DNA of 64,000 nucleotides from an uncultured Tateyamaria sp. GTDB taxonomy: Bacteria; Pseudomonadota; Alphaproteobacteria; Rhodobacterales; Rhodobacteraceae. Of the stretch, positions 28,076-34,531 are shown in pieces (position 1 is the first letter of the stretch; each line of letters opens with the position of its first letter). The stretch lies in the NCBI RefSeq assembly GCF_947503465.1, contig NZ_CANNDN010000002.1, positions 186,001-250,000 of the forward strand, written 5' to 3'. The position numbers and the translations under genes were made by a program. The notes under the pieces are model-generated. The model had not been told where the DNA came from, made no database searches, and worked only from the letters and a program-made list of their open reading frames with translations.

Positions 28076-28270
28076 TCATTCACCTTCGGGAAAGTGGCTG
28101 ACGATGATGAACATGACGGTGCCCACCAGTGTCGTGATGAAGGAATAGGTGAAGGCCCAGAGCACGAAGGGCTGCATCAGCATGAAGACGCCAAGGGCGA
28201 TGATGATGGTCGCCAGCGCCTCCCACGGGCCGCGGCGCAGGCGCATGAGGCCGGTCAGAAACCCTTTCAT
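28076..28270 (-). CDS. DUF2160-type small membrane protein of polyol ABC transporter operons
   Basis: A 64-residue inner-membrane protein with two hydrophobic helices (about 20-35 and 38-58). It resembles the DUF2160 proteins that sit in glycerol and polyol ABC transporter operons of rhizobia and relatives, where a similar small gene (glpU) lies with the permeases and ATPases. Its role is unknown; it may assist the permease complex. The stop is one base before the VOC start codon. Confidence 0.7.
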   Translation of the reverse strand: MKGFLTGLMRLRRGPWEALATIIIALGVFMLMQPFVLWAFTYSFITTLVGTVMFIIVSHFPEGE

Positions 28271-28300
28271 GTCGGCACCTCATTCTGTCGAAAACCGGCA

Positions 28301-28344
28301 TGCACATCCCGTGCACACCCTGTGCACAACCTGTACACCGCTGC
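28301..28344 (+). repeat. 11-bp tandem repeat (about four units) inside the operon
   Basis: Units TGCACATCCCG, TGCACACCCTG and TGCACAACCTG follow without gaps, then a diverged TACACC unit, with a further TGCACC at 28347. It fills the 109-base gap between the second permease and the DUF2160 gene. The 11-bp period places each TGCACA on the same helix face, so a protein binding site is possible; an RNA role is equally open. Confidence 0.6.
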
Positions 28345-28379
28345 GGTGCACCAAGATGTTGTGTCAGCGCGTAGTGACA

Positions 28380-29318
28380 TCATTTGCGGACCGCCCCGAA
28401 TGTAATGCCGCGCAGCAGGTGCTTGCGCAGCAGGATGGTGAAGATCATCACGGGCAGCAGGAAGATCGTGGCCCCCGCCGCGACCGCGGGCCAGTCGAGG
28501 CCGCCGACGCCGATGATCGTCGGGATGAAGGGCGGTGCCGTCTGGGCCGTGGCGGATGTGAGCAGCACCGCGAAGGCGTATTCGTTCCAGGCGAAGATCA
28601 GGCAGAAGATCGCCGTAGACGCGATGCCGGTCGCGGCCTGTGGCAGCACCACCTTGTAGAAGGCCTGGAACCGTGTGTAGCCGTCGATCAGCGCCGCCTC
28701 TTCATACTCGCGCGGGATTTCGTCGATGAACCCCTTGAGCAGCCAGACCGCCAGCGAGATGTTCACGGCGGTGTAGAGCAGGATCATGCCCAGATGCGTG
28801 TCCGACAAACCGAGGTTGCGGTACATCAGGAAGATGGGGATCGCGACGGCGATGGGCGGCATCATCCGCGTACTGAGGATGAAGAAGAGCAGATCGTCCG
28901 CAAGCGGGATCTTGAAGCGGCTGAAGGCGTAGGCGGCCAGGGTGCCGAGGAAGATGCTGAGGAACGTCGACCCGAAGCCGATGATGACCGAGTTCAGGAA
29001 CCGTTCGCCGAATTTCGAGGGGCCCACGATGACCATGTCGTATTCGCGCACGATCTCGTCCGCCCAGTTCTGCGGCGGGTTGGCCTCCAGGAACTCCTGC
29101 GTTTGCCGTGTGCGGGTGGTGAAGAGGTTCACGTACCCTTCCAGCGTCGGTTCGAACACGACCTTGGGCGGGTAGCTGATGGCATCGCTGGGGGATTTGA
29201 AGCCGGTGAGCATGATCCATGCCAGCGGGATCATGGTGATCAGCGCATAGGTGATGACCAGCGTGCCCGCGACCCACTTGGAGCGTTTGGTGGGTTCGGT
29301 GATGGAGAAGGCGCTCAT
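28380..29318 (-). CDS. ABC transporter permease, MalG/UgpE type
   Basis: Inner-membrane permease of the polyol/sugar importer, 312 residues with about six helices. The EAA loop is EEAALIDGYTRFQAFYKVVLPQAATGI (about 208-234). Start ATG 29318 begins MSAFSITEPTKRSKWVAG; a longer in-frame version reaches into the palindromic repeat upstream and is rejected. A 107-base gap with palindromic repeat copy 4 separates it from the MalF-type permease gene. Confidence 0.92.
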   Translation of the reverse strand: MSAFSITEPTKRSKWVAGTLVITYALITMIPLAWIMLTGFKSPSDAISYPPKVVFEPTLEGYVNLFTTRTRQTQEFLEANPPQNWADEIVREYDMVIVGPSKFGERFLNSVIIGFGSTFLSIFLGTLAAYAFSRFKIPLADDLLFFILSTRMMPPIAVAIPIFLMYRNLGLSDTHLGMILLYTAVNISLAVWLLKGFIDEIPREYEEAALIDGYTRFQAFYKVVLPQAATGIASTAIFCLIFAWNEYAFAVLLTSATAQTAPPFIPTIIGVGGLDWPAVAAGATIFLLPVMIFTILLRKHLLRGITFGAVRK

Positions 29319-29351
29319 GGTTCGAGGTCCGCGAATGAGGTCGGGGTTGGG

Positions 29352-29417
29352 AGGGGGGCTGTCTGCCCCCCGGTGCGTACGCACCGCCCCCCGAGGATAT
29401 TTGGAGCCGAAAGAAGA
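29352..29417 (+). repeat. Dispersed GC-rich palindromic repeat, copy 4 (diverged)
   Basis: Variant of the same family: GGGGGGCTGTCTGCCCCCC, then a GGTGCGTACGCACC palindrome, CCCCCCGAGGATATTTGG and GAAAGAAGAG. It lies between the two permease genes, inside the transporter operon. Its central 14-bp palindrome is an insertion relative to the other copies. Confidence 0.65.
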
Positions 29418-29424
29418 GTGTGGG

Positions 29425-30372
29425 TCATCTCTCTTTCACCTTGTTGAGGGCCTTGACGTAGATGCTGGCGAGACCGAACACGGTGACGAAGAGGATAATG
29501 GCGTAGGCCGACGCGTAGCCGGTGCGCCATTTCTCGAACGCCTCGCGCTTGAGATTGATGGACGTGAGTTCGGTTGTCGAACCCGGGCCACCGCCGGTGA
29601 GTTGCACGACGAGGTCGAACATCTTGAAATTCTCGATGCCCCGGAACAGCACGGCGAGCATCAGGAACGGCAGCACCATGGGGATGGTGATGGTGAAGAA
29701 CTGGCGGAGTTTCGAGGCGCGGTCGACCTCTGCCGCCTCGTAGATGTAGTCGGGGATGGAGCGCAGGCCCGCAAGGCAAATGAGCATGACGAAGGGCGTC
29801 CACATCCAGGTGTCCACGATGACGATGGACCACGGCGCCAGCTGGACCGAGCCGAGCATTTCAAAGCTGCTGGGGTCCTTGCCGGTGAAGAAGGCGACGA
29901 TGTAGTTGAAGAGCCCGATTTGCGGCTGGTAGAGGAATTTCCAGAAATTGCCGACCACCGCCGGAGACAGCATCATCGGCAGCACGATGATCGTGGTCCA
30001 GAGGTCGTTGCCCTTGAACTTCTTGTTGATGAGCCAGGCCAGCGTGAACCCGATCAGCACCTGGAGCGCGATGGTCCAGAACAGGAAATGCGCGGTGGCC
30101 TGCATGTTCAGCCAGATGTCGCTGTCCGTGAGGATGCGTTCATAGTTGCGCAGGCCGATGAATTCGGGTTCGCGGTTCAGCCGGTTGGCCTTGTAGTTGG
30201 TAAAGCTGAGCTGGATGGTCCAGATCAGTGGGAAGATGTTGATTGCCAGCAGCAGGAAGATCGTCGGTGCGACGAAGATCCACGCGATGGCGCGGTCGCT
30301 GAGCCCCTTGATCTTGCGGGCAACGCGGGTGGGTGTGGCCCTGGCAGCGCGGTCAGTGATGGTGTTTGTCAT
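29425..30372 (-). CDS. ABC transporter permease, MalF/UgpA type
   Basis: First permease of the polyol/sugar importer, 315 residues. An N-terminal hydrophobic helix (IAWIFVAPTIFLLLAINIFPLIWTI) and the EAA loop EAAEVDRASKLRQFFTITIPMVLPFLM (about 220-246) are clear. The TTG at 30390 is in frame, but ATG 30372 gives the normal MTNTITDRA start. It follows the binding protein gene after 99 bases that carry a palindromic repeat. The partner permease is encoded downstream. Confidence 0.92.
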   Translation of the reverse strand: MTNTITDRAARATPTRVARKIKGLSDRAIAWIFVAPTIFLLLAINIFPLIWTIQLSFTNYKANRLNREPEFIGLRNYERILTDSDIWLNMQATAHFLFWTIALQVLIGFTLAWLINKKFKGNDLWTTIIVLPMMLSPAVVGNFWKFLYQPQIGLFNYIVAFFTGKDPSSFEMLGSVQLAPWSIVIVDTWMWTPFVMLICLAGLRSIPDYIYEAAEVDRASKLRQFFTITIPMVLPFLMLAVLFRGIENFKMFDLVVQLTGGGPGSTTELTSINLKREAFEKWRTGYASAYAIILFVTVFGLASIYVKALNKVKER

Positions 30373-30401
30373 GGGGCTACCGCCAGGCAAAGAGAGGGGT
30401 G

Positions 30402-30468
30402 CGGTGCGCGGAAACCGCGCACCCTACGGATGGTGGTGTAGGGTGCGCATTCACTGCGCACCGCTGGT
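30402..30468. repeat. REP-like palindromic element with GTAGGGTGCGC arms
   Basis: Two hairpins (GTGCGCGGAAACCGCGCAC and GGTGCGCATTCACTGCGCACC) surround an inverted pair, GCGCACCCTAC facing GTAGGGTGCGC. It lies between the binding protein stop and the first permease. The GTAGGGTGCGC core resembles a widespread bacterial REP-type unit. As an mRNA stem-loop it could protect the binding protein transcript and lower permease expression. Confidence 0.65.
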
Positions 30469-30471
30469 GGT

Positions 30472-31791
30472 TTAGAGCTTGCCTTCGTCTTCGAACACTT
30501 CGGTCCAATCCTCGATCAGCTTGTCGAGGGCTTCTTGTGCCGTGCCCTGATCGGCCACCACGTAGTCGTGGATGCGTTTCTGCATGGCCAGCAGCAGTTC
30601 GGCATAGGCCGGTTCCTGCCAGAAGTCCTGAACCGCGCCCATCGCCTCGAGGAAGTCACCGGCAAACGGTGCGCTGTCCTTGAAGCCCGGGTCGTTCAGG
30701 ACCGAGTTATGGGCCGAATAACCGCCCAGTTCCCACCACTTGGCCTGCACGGCCGGATCGGCGAACCATTTGATGTATTCAAGCGCCGCGTCCTGCTTGT
30801 CGGAATAGGCGACCACGCTGATGCCTTGCCCGCCCAATGTCGAACCGGCCTGGTTCTGCGGTGGATTCACGAAGAAGTCGATCTTGTCCCCGCCCGTGTT
30901 CGGGTCGGCATAGAGGCCCGGGAAGAAGGCGAACCAGTTCATCGCCATGGCGACCTGACCGGATTTGAACGCGTCGAGTGATTCACCCATGTAGGAGTTG
31001 GTGTAGCCCGGCGGTGTCGCGGTCTTGTAGAATTCCTTGTAGAATTCGAGCGCTTCGACCGCTTCCGGAGAGTTCACCGCCCCTTCCATATCGTAGGAGC
31101 CGGGGGTGTTTTCGTATTTGAAACCCCATGGATAGAGCGCCGATGTCACGCCCATCGTGATCCCTTCGGATCCGCGTTCGGTGAAGATCGATGCGCCGTA
31201 GACCGTCTTGCCATCAATTTCGCGGCCCTGGAAGAACTGGGCGATTTCCAGCAGTTCCTTTTGGCTTTGCGGCTCGCCCAGATCGCGGCCTGTTGCTGCC
31301 TTGAACGCCGCCTGGATGTCAGGGTCGGCGAACCAGTCGGCGCGATAGAACCAACCGTTGGCATCGCCCATCGCGGGCAGCGCGTAGTAGTTCGGGGTGC
31401 CCTTGGGCCATGTGGAATAGGCATAGACGGTCGCGGGCGCGAAGTCGTCCATGCTGATGCCTTCGGCGTCGAAGAAGTCATTCAGCTTGACGTAATGGCC
31501 GTTTTCGGCCCCGCCGCCGATCCACTGGCTGTCGCCGATCAGCAGGTCGCAGAGCTTGCCGCCCGAGTTCAGTTCGTTCAGCATCCGGTCGGCAAAATTG
31601 GGCCATGGGATAAATTCGAAATTCATTGTGTGGCCCGACTGGGCCTCAAATTCCTTGCTGAGTTCGACCAAGGCGTTGGCGGGATCCCAGGCCGCCCAGC
31701 ACAGCGTCAAATCCTCTGCCATGGCCATGGTTGGCACACTGACAGACGTCATCAGGGCCGCGCCAATGGCGGCTGAAGTCACTTTTTCCAT
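30472..31791 (-). CDS. Polyol/sugar ABC transporter substrate-binding protein (family 1)
   Basis: Periplasmic binding protein, 439 residues, with a Sec signal peptide (cleavage near AMA-ED, residue 25). Family features are FEAQSGHTMNFEFIPWPNFADRMLNELNSGGKLCDLLIGDSQWIGG (about 45-90) and GQVAMAMNWFAFFPG (about 295-310). The ATG at 31791 has GGAGG five bases upstream; the frame is open further but is not expected to be used. It is the first gene of a roughly 11-kb minus-strand operon ending with the Gfo/Idh oxidoreductase. Although the ATPase pair and small membrane protein recall the rhizobial glycerol importer, this protein is not obviously like the known glycerol binding protein, so the ligand could be another polyol or a short sugar. 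Confidence 0.92.
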   Translation of the reverse strand: MEKVTSAAIGAALMTSVSVPTMAMAEDLTLCWAAWDPANALVELSKEFEAQSGHTMNFEFIPWPNFADRMLNELNSGGKLCDLLIGDSQWIGGGAENGHYVKLNDFFDAEGISMDDFAPATVYAYSTWPKGTPNYYALPAMGDANGWFYRADWFADPDIQAAFKAATGRDLGEPQSQKELLEIAQFFQGREIDGKTVYGASIFTERGSEGITMGVTSALYPWGFKYENTPGSYDMEGAVNSPEAVEALEFYKEFYKTATPPGYTNSYMGESLDAFKSGQVAMAMNWFAFFPGLYADPNTGGDKIDFFVNPPQNQAGSTLGGQGISVVAYSDKQDAALEYIKWFADPAVQAKWWELGGYSAHNSVLNDPGFKDSAPFAGDFLEAMGAVQDFWQEPAYAELLLAMQKRIHDYVVADQGTAQEALDKLIEDWTEVFEDEGKL

Positions 31792-31836
31792 ATGATCCTC
31801 CCTAGTGGCCGCGCAGGTTTGGCAGCCATGCGAAAA

Positions 31837-31890
31837 CGCTATTTGAGGGACGTACATCATGTCAACGCATTTCTGAGGTGCGTTCATCAT
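31837..31890 (-). promoter_or_regulatory. Candidate promoter with a pair of 17-bp direct repeats ahead of the polyol operon
   Basis: Direct repeats at 31874-31890 and 31844-31860 (minus-strand reading ATGATGaACGcaCCTCA and ATGATGtACGtcCCTCA) match at 14 of 17 bases and are 30 bp apart, close to three helical turns. A TTGACA-like -35 box lies at 31865-31860 with a weak ATAGCG at a 17-base spacing. The downstream repeat occupies the promoter spacer, as expected for a repressor. The operon's own LacI protein is the obvious candidate. Confidence 0.45.
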
Positions 31891-32072
31891 TTTGGGGCGG
31901 TTCGCGGTCAAGTTCATGATTTGCAACGGCGAATCCGCACCAGAAAATTCGATGCGCTGACTGCGATTGCCGCGGCGGATCGGACATCAGTGTCCGGGGT
32001 GAGTCGCAGATGGGCCCCACCTCGGCCCATTCGGCAACGCATCGGGATGTGCGTCGCCCCCCGATTGGCACC

Positions 32073-32909
32073 TTACTTGCGTTCGTCGATTTCCGGACGG
32101 ATCTGCGCATAGGTCATCATGGTGAACACAGCCGTGCCGCCAAGGATGTTGCCGACAAGTACAGGCAGGAAAAACCCGAAAATGGCCTGCCCTGCGCCAA
32201 TCATGCCCTGTACGGCCAGGATCGCCATTTCGACCGACCCGGCAATGATGTGGGTAAAGTCGCCCAGCGCGATCAACCATGTGAAGATGACGATCAACAG
32301 CACCTCGTTGTTCTGCGCGGACGGCAGCATCCACACAATCGACGCGATCAGAACGCCCGCAGGGATGCCGCGCACCAGCCCCTCGAGCGGTGCAAAGCCT
32401 GTCGCATGCTTGCTGAGATCCGTCACGGTGGCCATGACATCCGGGGACAGGACCGGGGTGTAGACGAGAAAGGTGGCGATCAGGAACGCGCCGATGATGT
32501 TGGACAACAGCACCACACTCCACAGCATGGCGACCTTGGACAGGACCTGACGGCACGGATCAATGACGGCGGGCACAACCGTTGTGATCGTGTTTTCGGT
32601 GAACAGCTGCATGCGGCCCAGGATGACCAGCAGAAACCCCAGCGAATACCCCATGTTTTCGACAATGAACCGCCAGTCCGTATCGGGCAGGTAGGTGCGC
32701 AGATATGCCTCGCCCAGAACCGAGAAGCTGATCAAGATGCCCGCCGCGATGCCGGACCAGAACAATGTTCCGGTCGGGCGGTCCAGTTCCTCCTCCCCGT
32801 GCCTGCGGATCGTCTCGAAGATCAGGCGCGGCGACAGCCCGGTTGCCTGGTTCACGGCAGTGTCTTCGCGCTTTTCTTCGACCAATGGTGAGGTGGAAGG
32901 ATGTGTCAT
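32073..32909 (-). CDS. Formate/nitrite transporter (FNT) family channel
   Basis: Membrane channel or transporter for formate, nitrite or a related small anion, 278 residues. Hydrophobic helices and FNT landmarks are present: GTLFWSGIAAGILISFSVLGEA (about 49-70), a central NIIGAFL segment, and the C-terminal GNILGGTAVF. The N-terminal 40 residues are charged and cytosolic. Start ATG 32909 has GAGGG five bases upstream. It points away from the small membrane protein and the Fnr-like regulator gene, so anaerobic or nitrogen-oxide control is plausible but not shown. Ion preference cannot be read from sequence. Confidence 0.88.
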   Translation of the reverse strand: MTHPSTSPLVEEKREDTAVNQATGLSPRLIFETIRRHGEEELDRPTGTLFWSGIAAGILISFSVLGEAYLRTYLPDTDWRFIVENMGYSLGFLLVILGRMQLFTENTITTVVPAVIDPCRQVLSKVAMLWSVVLLSNIIGAFLIATFLVYTPVLSPDVMATVTDLSKHATGFAPLEGLVRGIPAGVLIASIVWMLPSAQNNEVLLIVIFTWLIALGDFTHIIAGSVEMAILAVQGMIGAGQAIFGFFLPVLVGNILGGTAVFTMMTYAQIRPEIDERK

Positions 32910-33110
32910 GCAGACCCTCTGCAAATTGCTCGTATGTCATTGGACAACGTCAGCCGCGCAACTTGGTTCCGGCGGGTCGGATGCGACGCACGGGGCGGGA
33001 TCATGGCGATGCGGGCAACGGCCCCGGCCCATAAGGGTTCAAAAAATAGGGAACTTCCGGGGAAACACCGCGTTTGTCGTGTAGCAAATGACATACAAGG
33101 AGACCGAAAC

Positions 33111-33290
33111 ATGTCGGCGCCTGACACGAATATCGAGACACAGAAACGCAAACACTGGTTTGTTCTGGCCGGCATCGCCGCGGTTGTTCTTGTCGCGGGT
33201 GCCCTGTTCGTCGCCAACATCTATTCCAGCGTCGACAGCGATGCGGCCCTGAGCGAAGACGATGCCCAGATGATCGAACCACAAGGCTGA
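33111..33290 (+). CDS. Small single-span membrane protein (59 aa), function unknown
   Basis: A 59-residue protein with a basic N-terminus (QKRKHWF), one transmembrane helix (about 16-36) and an acidic C-terminal tail (SEDDAQMIEPQG). AGGAG lies eight bases before ATG 33111, so it is probably translated. It is divergent from the FNT channel and upstream of a pseudo-receiver/Fnr regulator pair. I do not recognise a family. It could be a small subunit or regulator of a membrane complex. Confidence 0.6.
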   Translation: MSAPDTNIETQKRKHWFVLAGIAAVVLVAGALFVANIYSSVDSDAALSEDDAQMIEPQG

Positions 33291-33343
33291 AGACAATCCA
33301 ACATCAGCCGGATGTGACAACCGGGGCGGCTGACACGCTGCGT

Positions 33344-33715
33344 TCAGGGGACCGGCCTCACACGTTCAATGCATCGATCCAGATCCCTGTTCGAAAACGG
33401 GCGTCGCAGGAATGCGGTACCCAGGTTCTCAGCCAAGGTGGGATCGTCACCGATCAGAACGGTGTGTGCCTCCGCCTTGTGCAAAAGCGCCAAAAGCACT
33501 TCGACCTGGTCGTCATTACCGTCGAAGGACAGGAACGCGACGGCGAGCGCGGCGTTCGGTTCTGCCAGTGCATCCAGCGCGGCACGCACGTTGCGGCAAT
33601 GTTGGACGTTGGCAAATCCGGACCGCCGAAGGGCATCAGCAATGTCTTCGGCTTCGACAAAATTTCTGCTGACGACAAGGCCAGATGCCCCGTCGGTCAG
33701 ATTTTGGAGGGTCAT
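33344..33715 (-). CDS. Atypical (pseudo-)receiver domain protein
   Basis: A 123-residue single-domain protein with the beta-alpha pattern of response regulator receivers (GLVVSRNFVEAEDIADALRRSGF, ALDALAEPNAALAVAFLSFDGN, HTVLIGDD, AFLRRPFSNRDLDRCIERV). The acidic pair near the first strand is missing, the usual phospho-acceptor Asp appears to be Ser within AFLSFD, and the usual Lys of KPF is Arg (RRPF). It may therefore be a phosphorylation-independent adaptor. The gene is divergent from the Fnr-like regulator, with 66 bases between start codons. Confidence 0.6.
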   Translation of the reverse strand: MTLQNLTDGASGLVVSRNFVEAEDIADALRRSGFANVQHCRNVRAALDALAEPNAALAVAFLSFDGNDDQVEVLLALLHKAEAHTVLIGDDPTLAENLGTAFLRRPFSNRDLDRCIERVRPVP

Positions 33716-33781
33716 GATGTGGCGTTCCCATTCTGGCTGGCCGCCGTTGTCCCATCTGCACACAGAACGGAGCAATAAACT

Positions 33782-34531
33782 GTGACATACCAAGACAATG
33801 TTTCCGTCATCGACTGCGACAAGTGTCCGCTGCGTGGGCAAGACTGCTTTACCTCGTTCAAACCCGATGAAGTGTCGTTCATGCAGCGTTTCAAGACGGG
33901 CGAGATGGTTGCCGATGCAGGCACCGAGTTGTTCATTGAAGGCGCGCGATCTGCTCAGCTTTTTACTGTCCTGTCGGGCATGGGCATACGTTACAAGACA
34001 CTTGAAGATGGCAGCCGCCAGGTGATCAGTTTCGTGATGCCGGGTGACTTCATTGGCCTGCAGGCCGGTGTGATGGATGAAATGTGCCATTCGGTCGAAG
34101 CGTCCACACCGATGCGTCTGTGCGTCTTCAACCGCAACCGGGTGTTCGAACTGTTTCAGAACCAGCCCGACCGCGCCTTTGCGCTGACCCACATTGCCGC
34201 CGTGGAGGAACACTTTCTGGGCGAGGCGTTGACCACCGTCGGACAGCGCGGTGCTGTGGACAAGATCGCATGGAGCTTGCACCGCTTCTTTTGCCGGGCC
34301 CGCGTGCTGGACCTGACGAAGGACGATACCTGCCCCCTGCCCTTCCGGCAGCAGGACCTGGCCGATGCATTGGGTCTGTCCCTGGTCCATACGAACAAGA
34401 CCTTGGCGAAACTGCGCGCGCGCGGTGTCGCGTCATGGTCTCATGGCGTCTTGTGGGTGATGGACGAGCCGGAGTTGACCAAGCTGTCGGGGATTGATCC
34501 CGAACGTGTTCAGCCGCGGCCCCTGATCTGA
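33782..34531 (+). CDS. Crp/Fnr-family transcriptional regulator with Fnr-type cysteines
   Basis: DNA-binding regulator, 249 residues. The N-terminus has C12-x2-C15-x6-C22 (DCDKCPLRGQDCF) and a further Cys about 102-113, compatible with a 4Fe-4S oxygen-sensing cluster as in Fnr. A cyclic-nucleotide-like beta domain (about 30-140) and a C-terminal winged helix (about 165-230, RQQDLADALGLSLVHTNKTLAKLRARG) follow. GTG 33782 is used; GGAGC lies eight bases before it. Its C-terminal end overlaps the end of the convergent histidine kinase gene. Being next to an FNT channel and a pseudo-receiver suggests control of anaerobic or nitrogen-oxide metabolism. Iron-sulfur binding is inferred from the cysteines only. 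Confidence 0.85.
   Translation: MTYQDNVSVIDCDKCPLRGQDCFTSFKPDEVSFMQRFKTGEMVADAGTELFIEGARSAQLFTVLSGMGIRYKTLEDGSRQVISFVMPGDFIGLQAGVMDEMCHSVEASTPMRLCVFNRNRVFELFQNQPDRAFALTHIAAVEEHFLGEALTTVGQRGAVDKIAWSLHRFFCRARVLDLTKDDTCPLPFRQQDLADALGLSLVHTNKTLAKLRARGVASWSHGVLWVMDEPELTKLSGIDPERVQPRPLI

Noticed and set aside
28301-28344. Possible CRISPR array
   Set aside because: Units are 11 bp without spacers and no cas genes are near.
28149-29447. 432-codon plus-strand ORF opposite the permease genes
   Set aside because: Highly charged Asp/Glu/Arg composition from reading membrane helices in antisense; crosses gene boundaries.
33074-33087. Possible Fnr box (TTGTCGTGTAGCAA) before the small membrane protein
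   Set aside because: Only the outer TTG and CAA match TTGAT-N4-ATCAA well; too weak to call.
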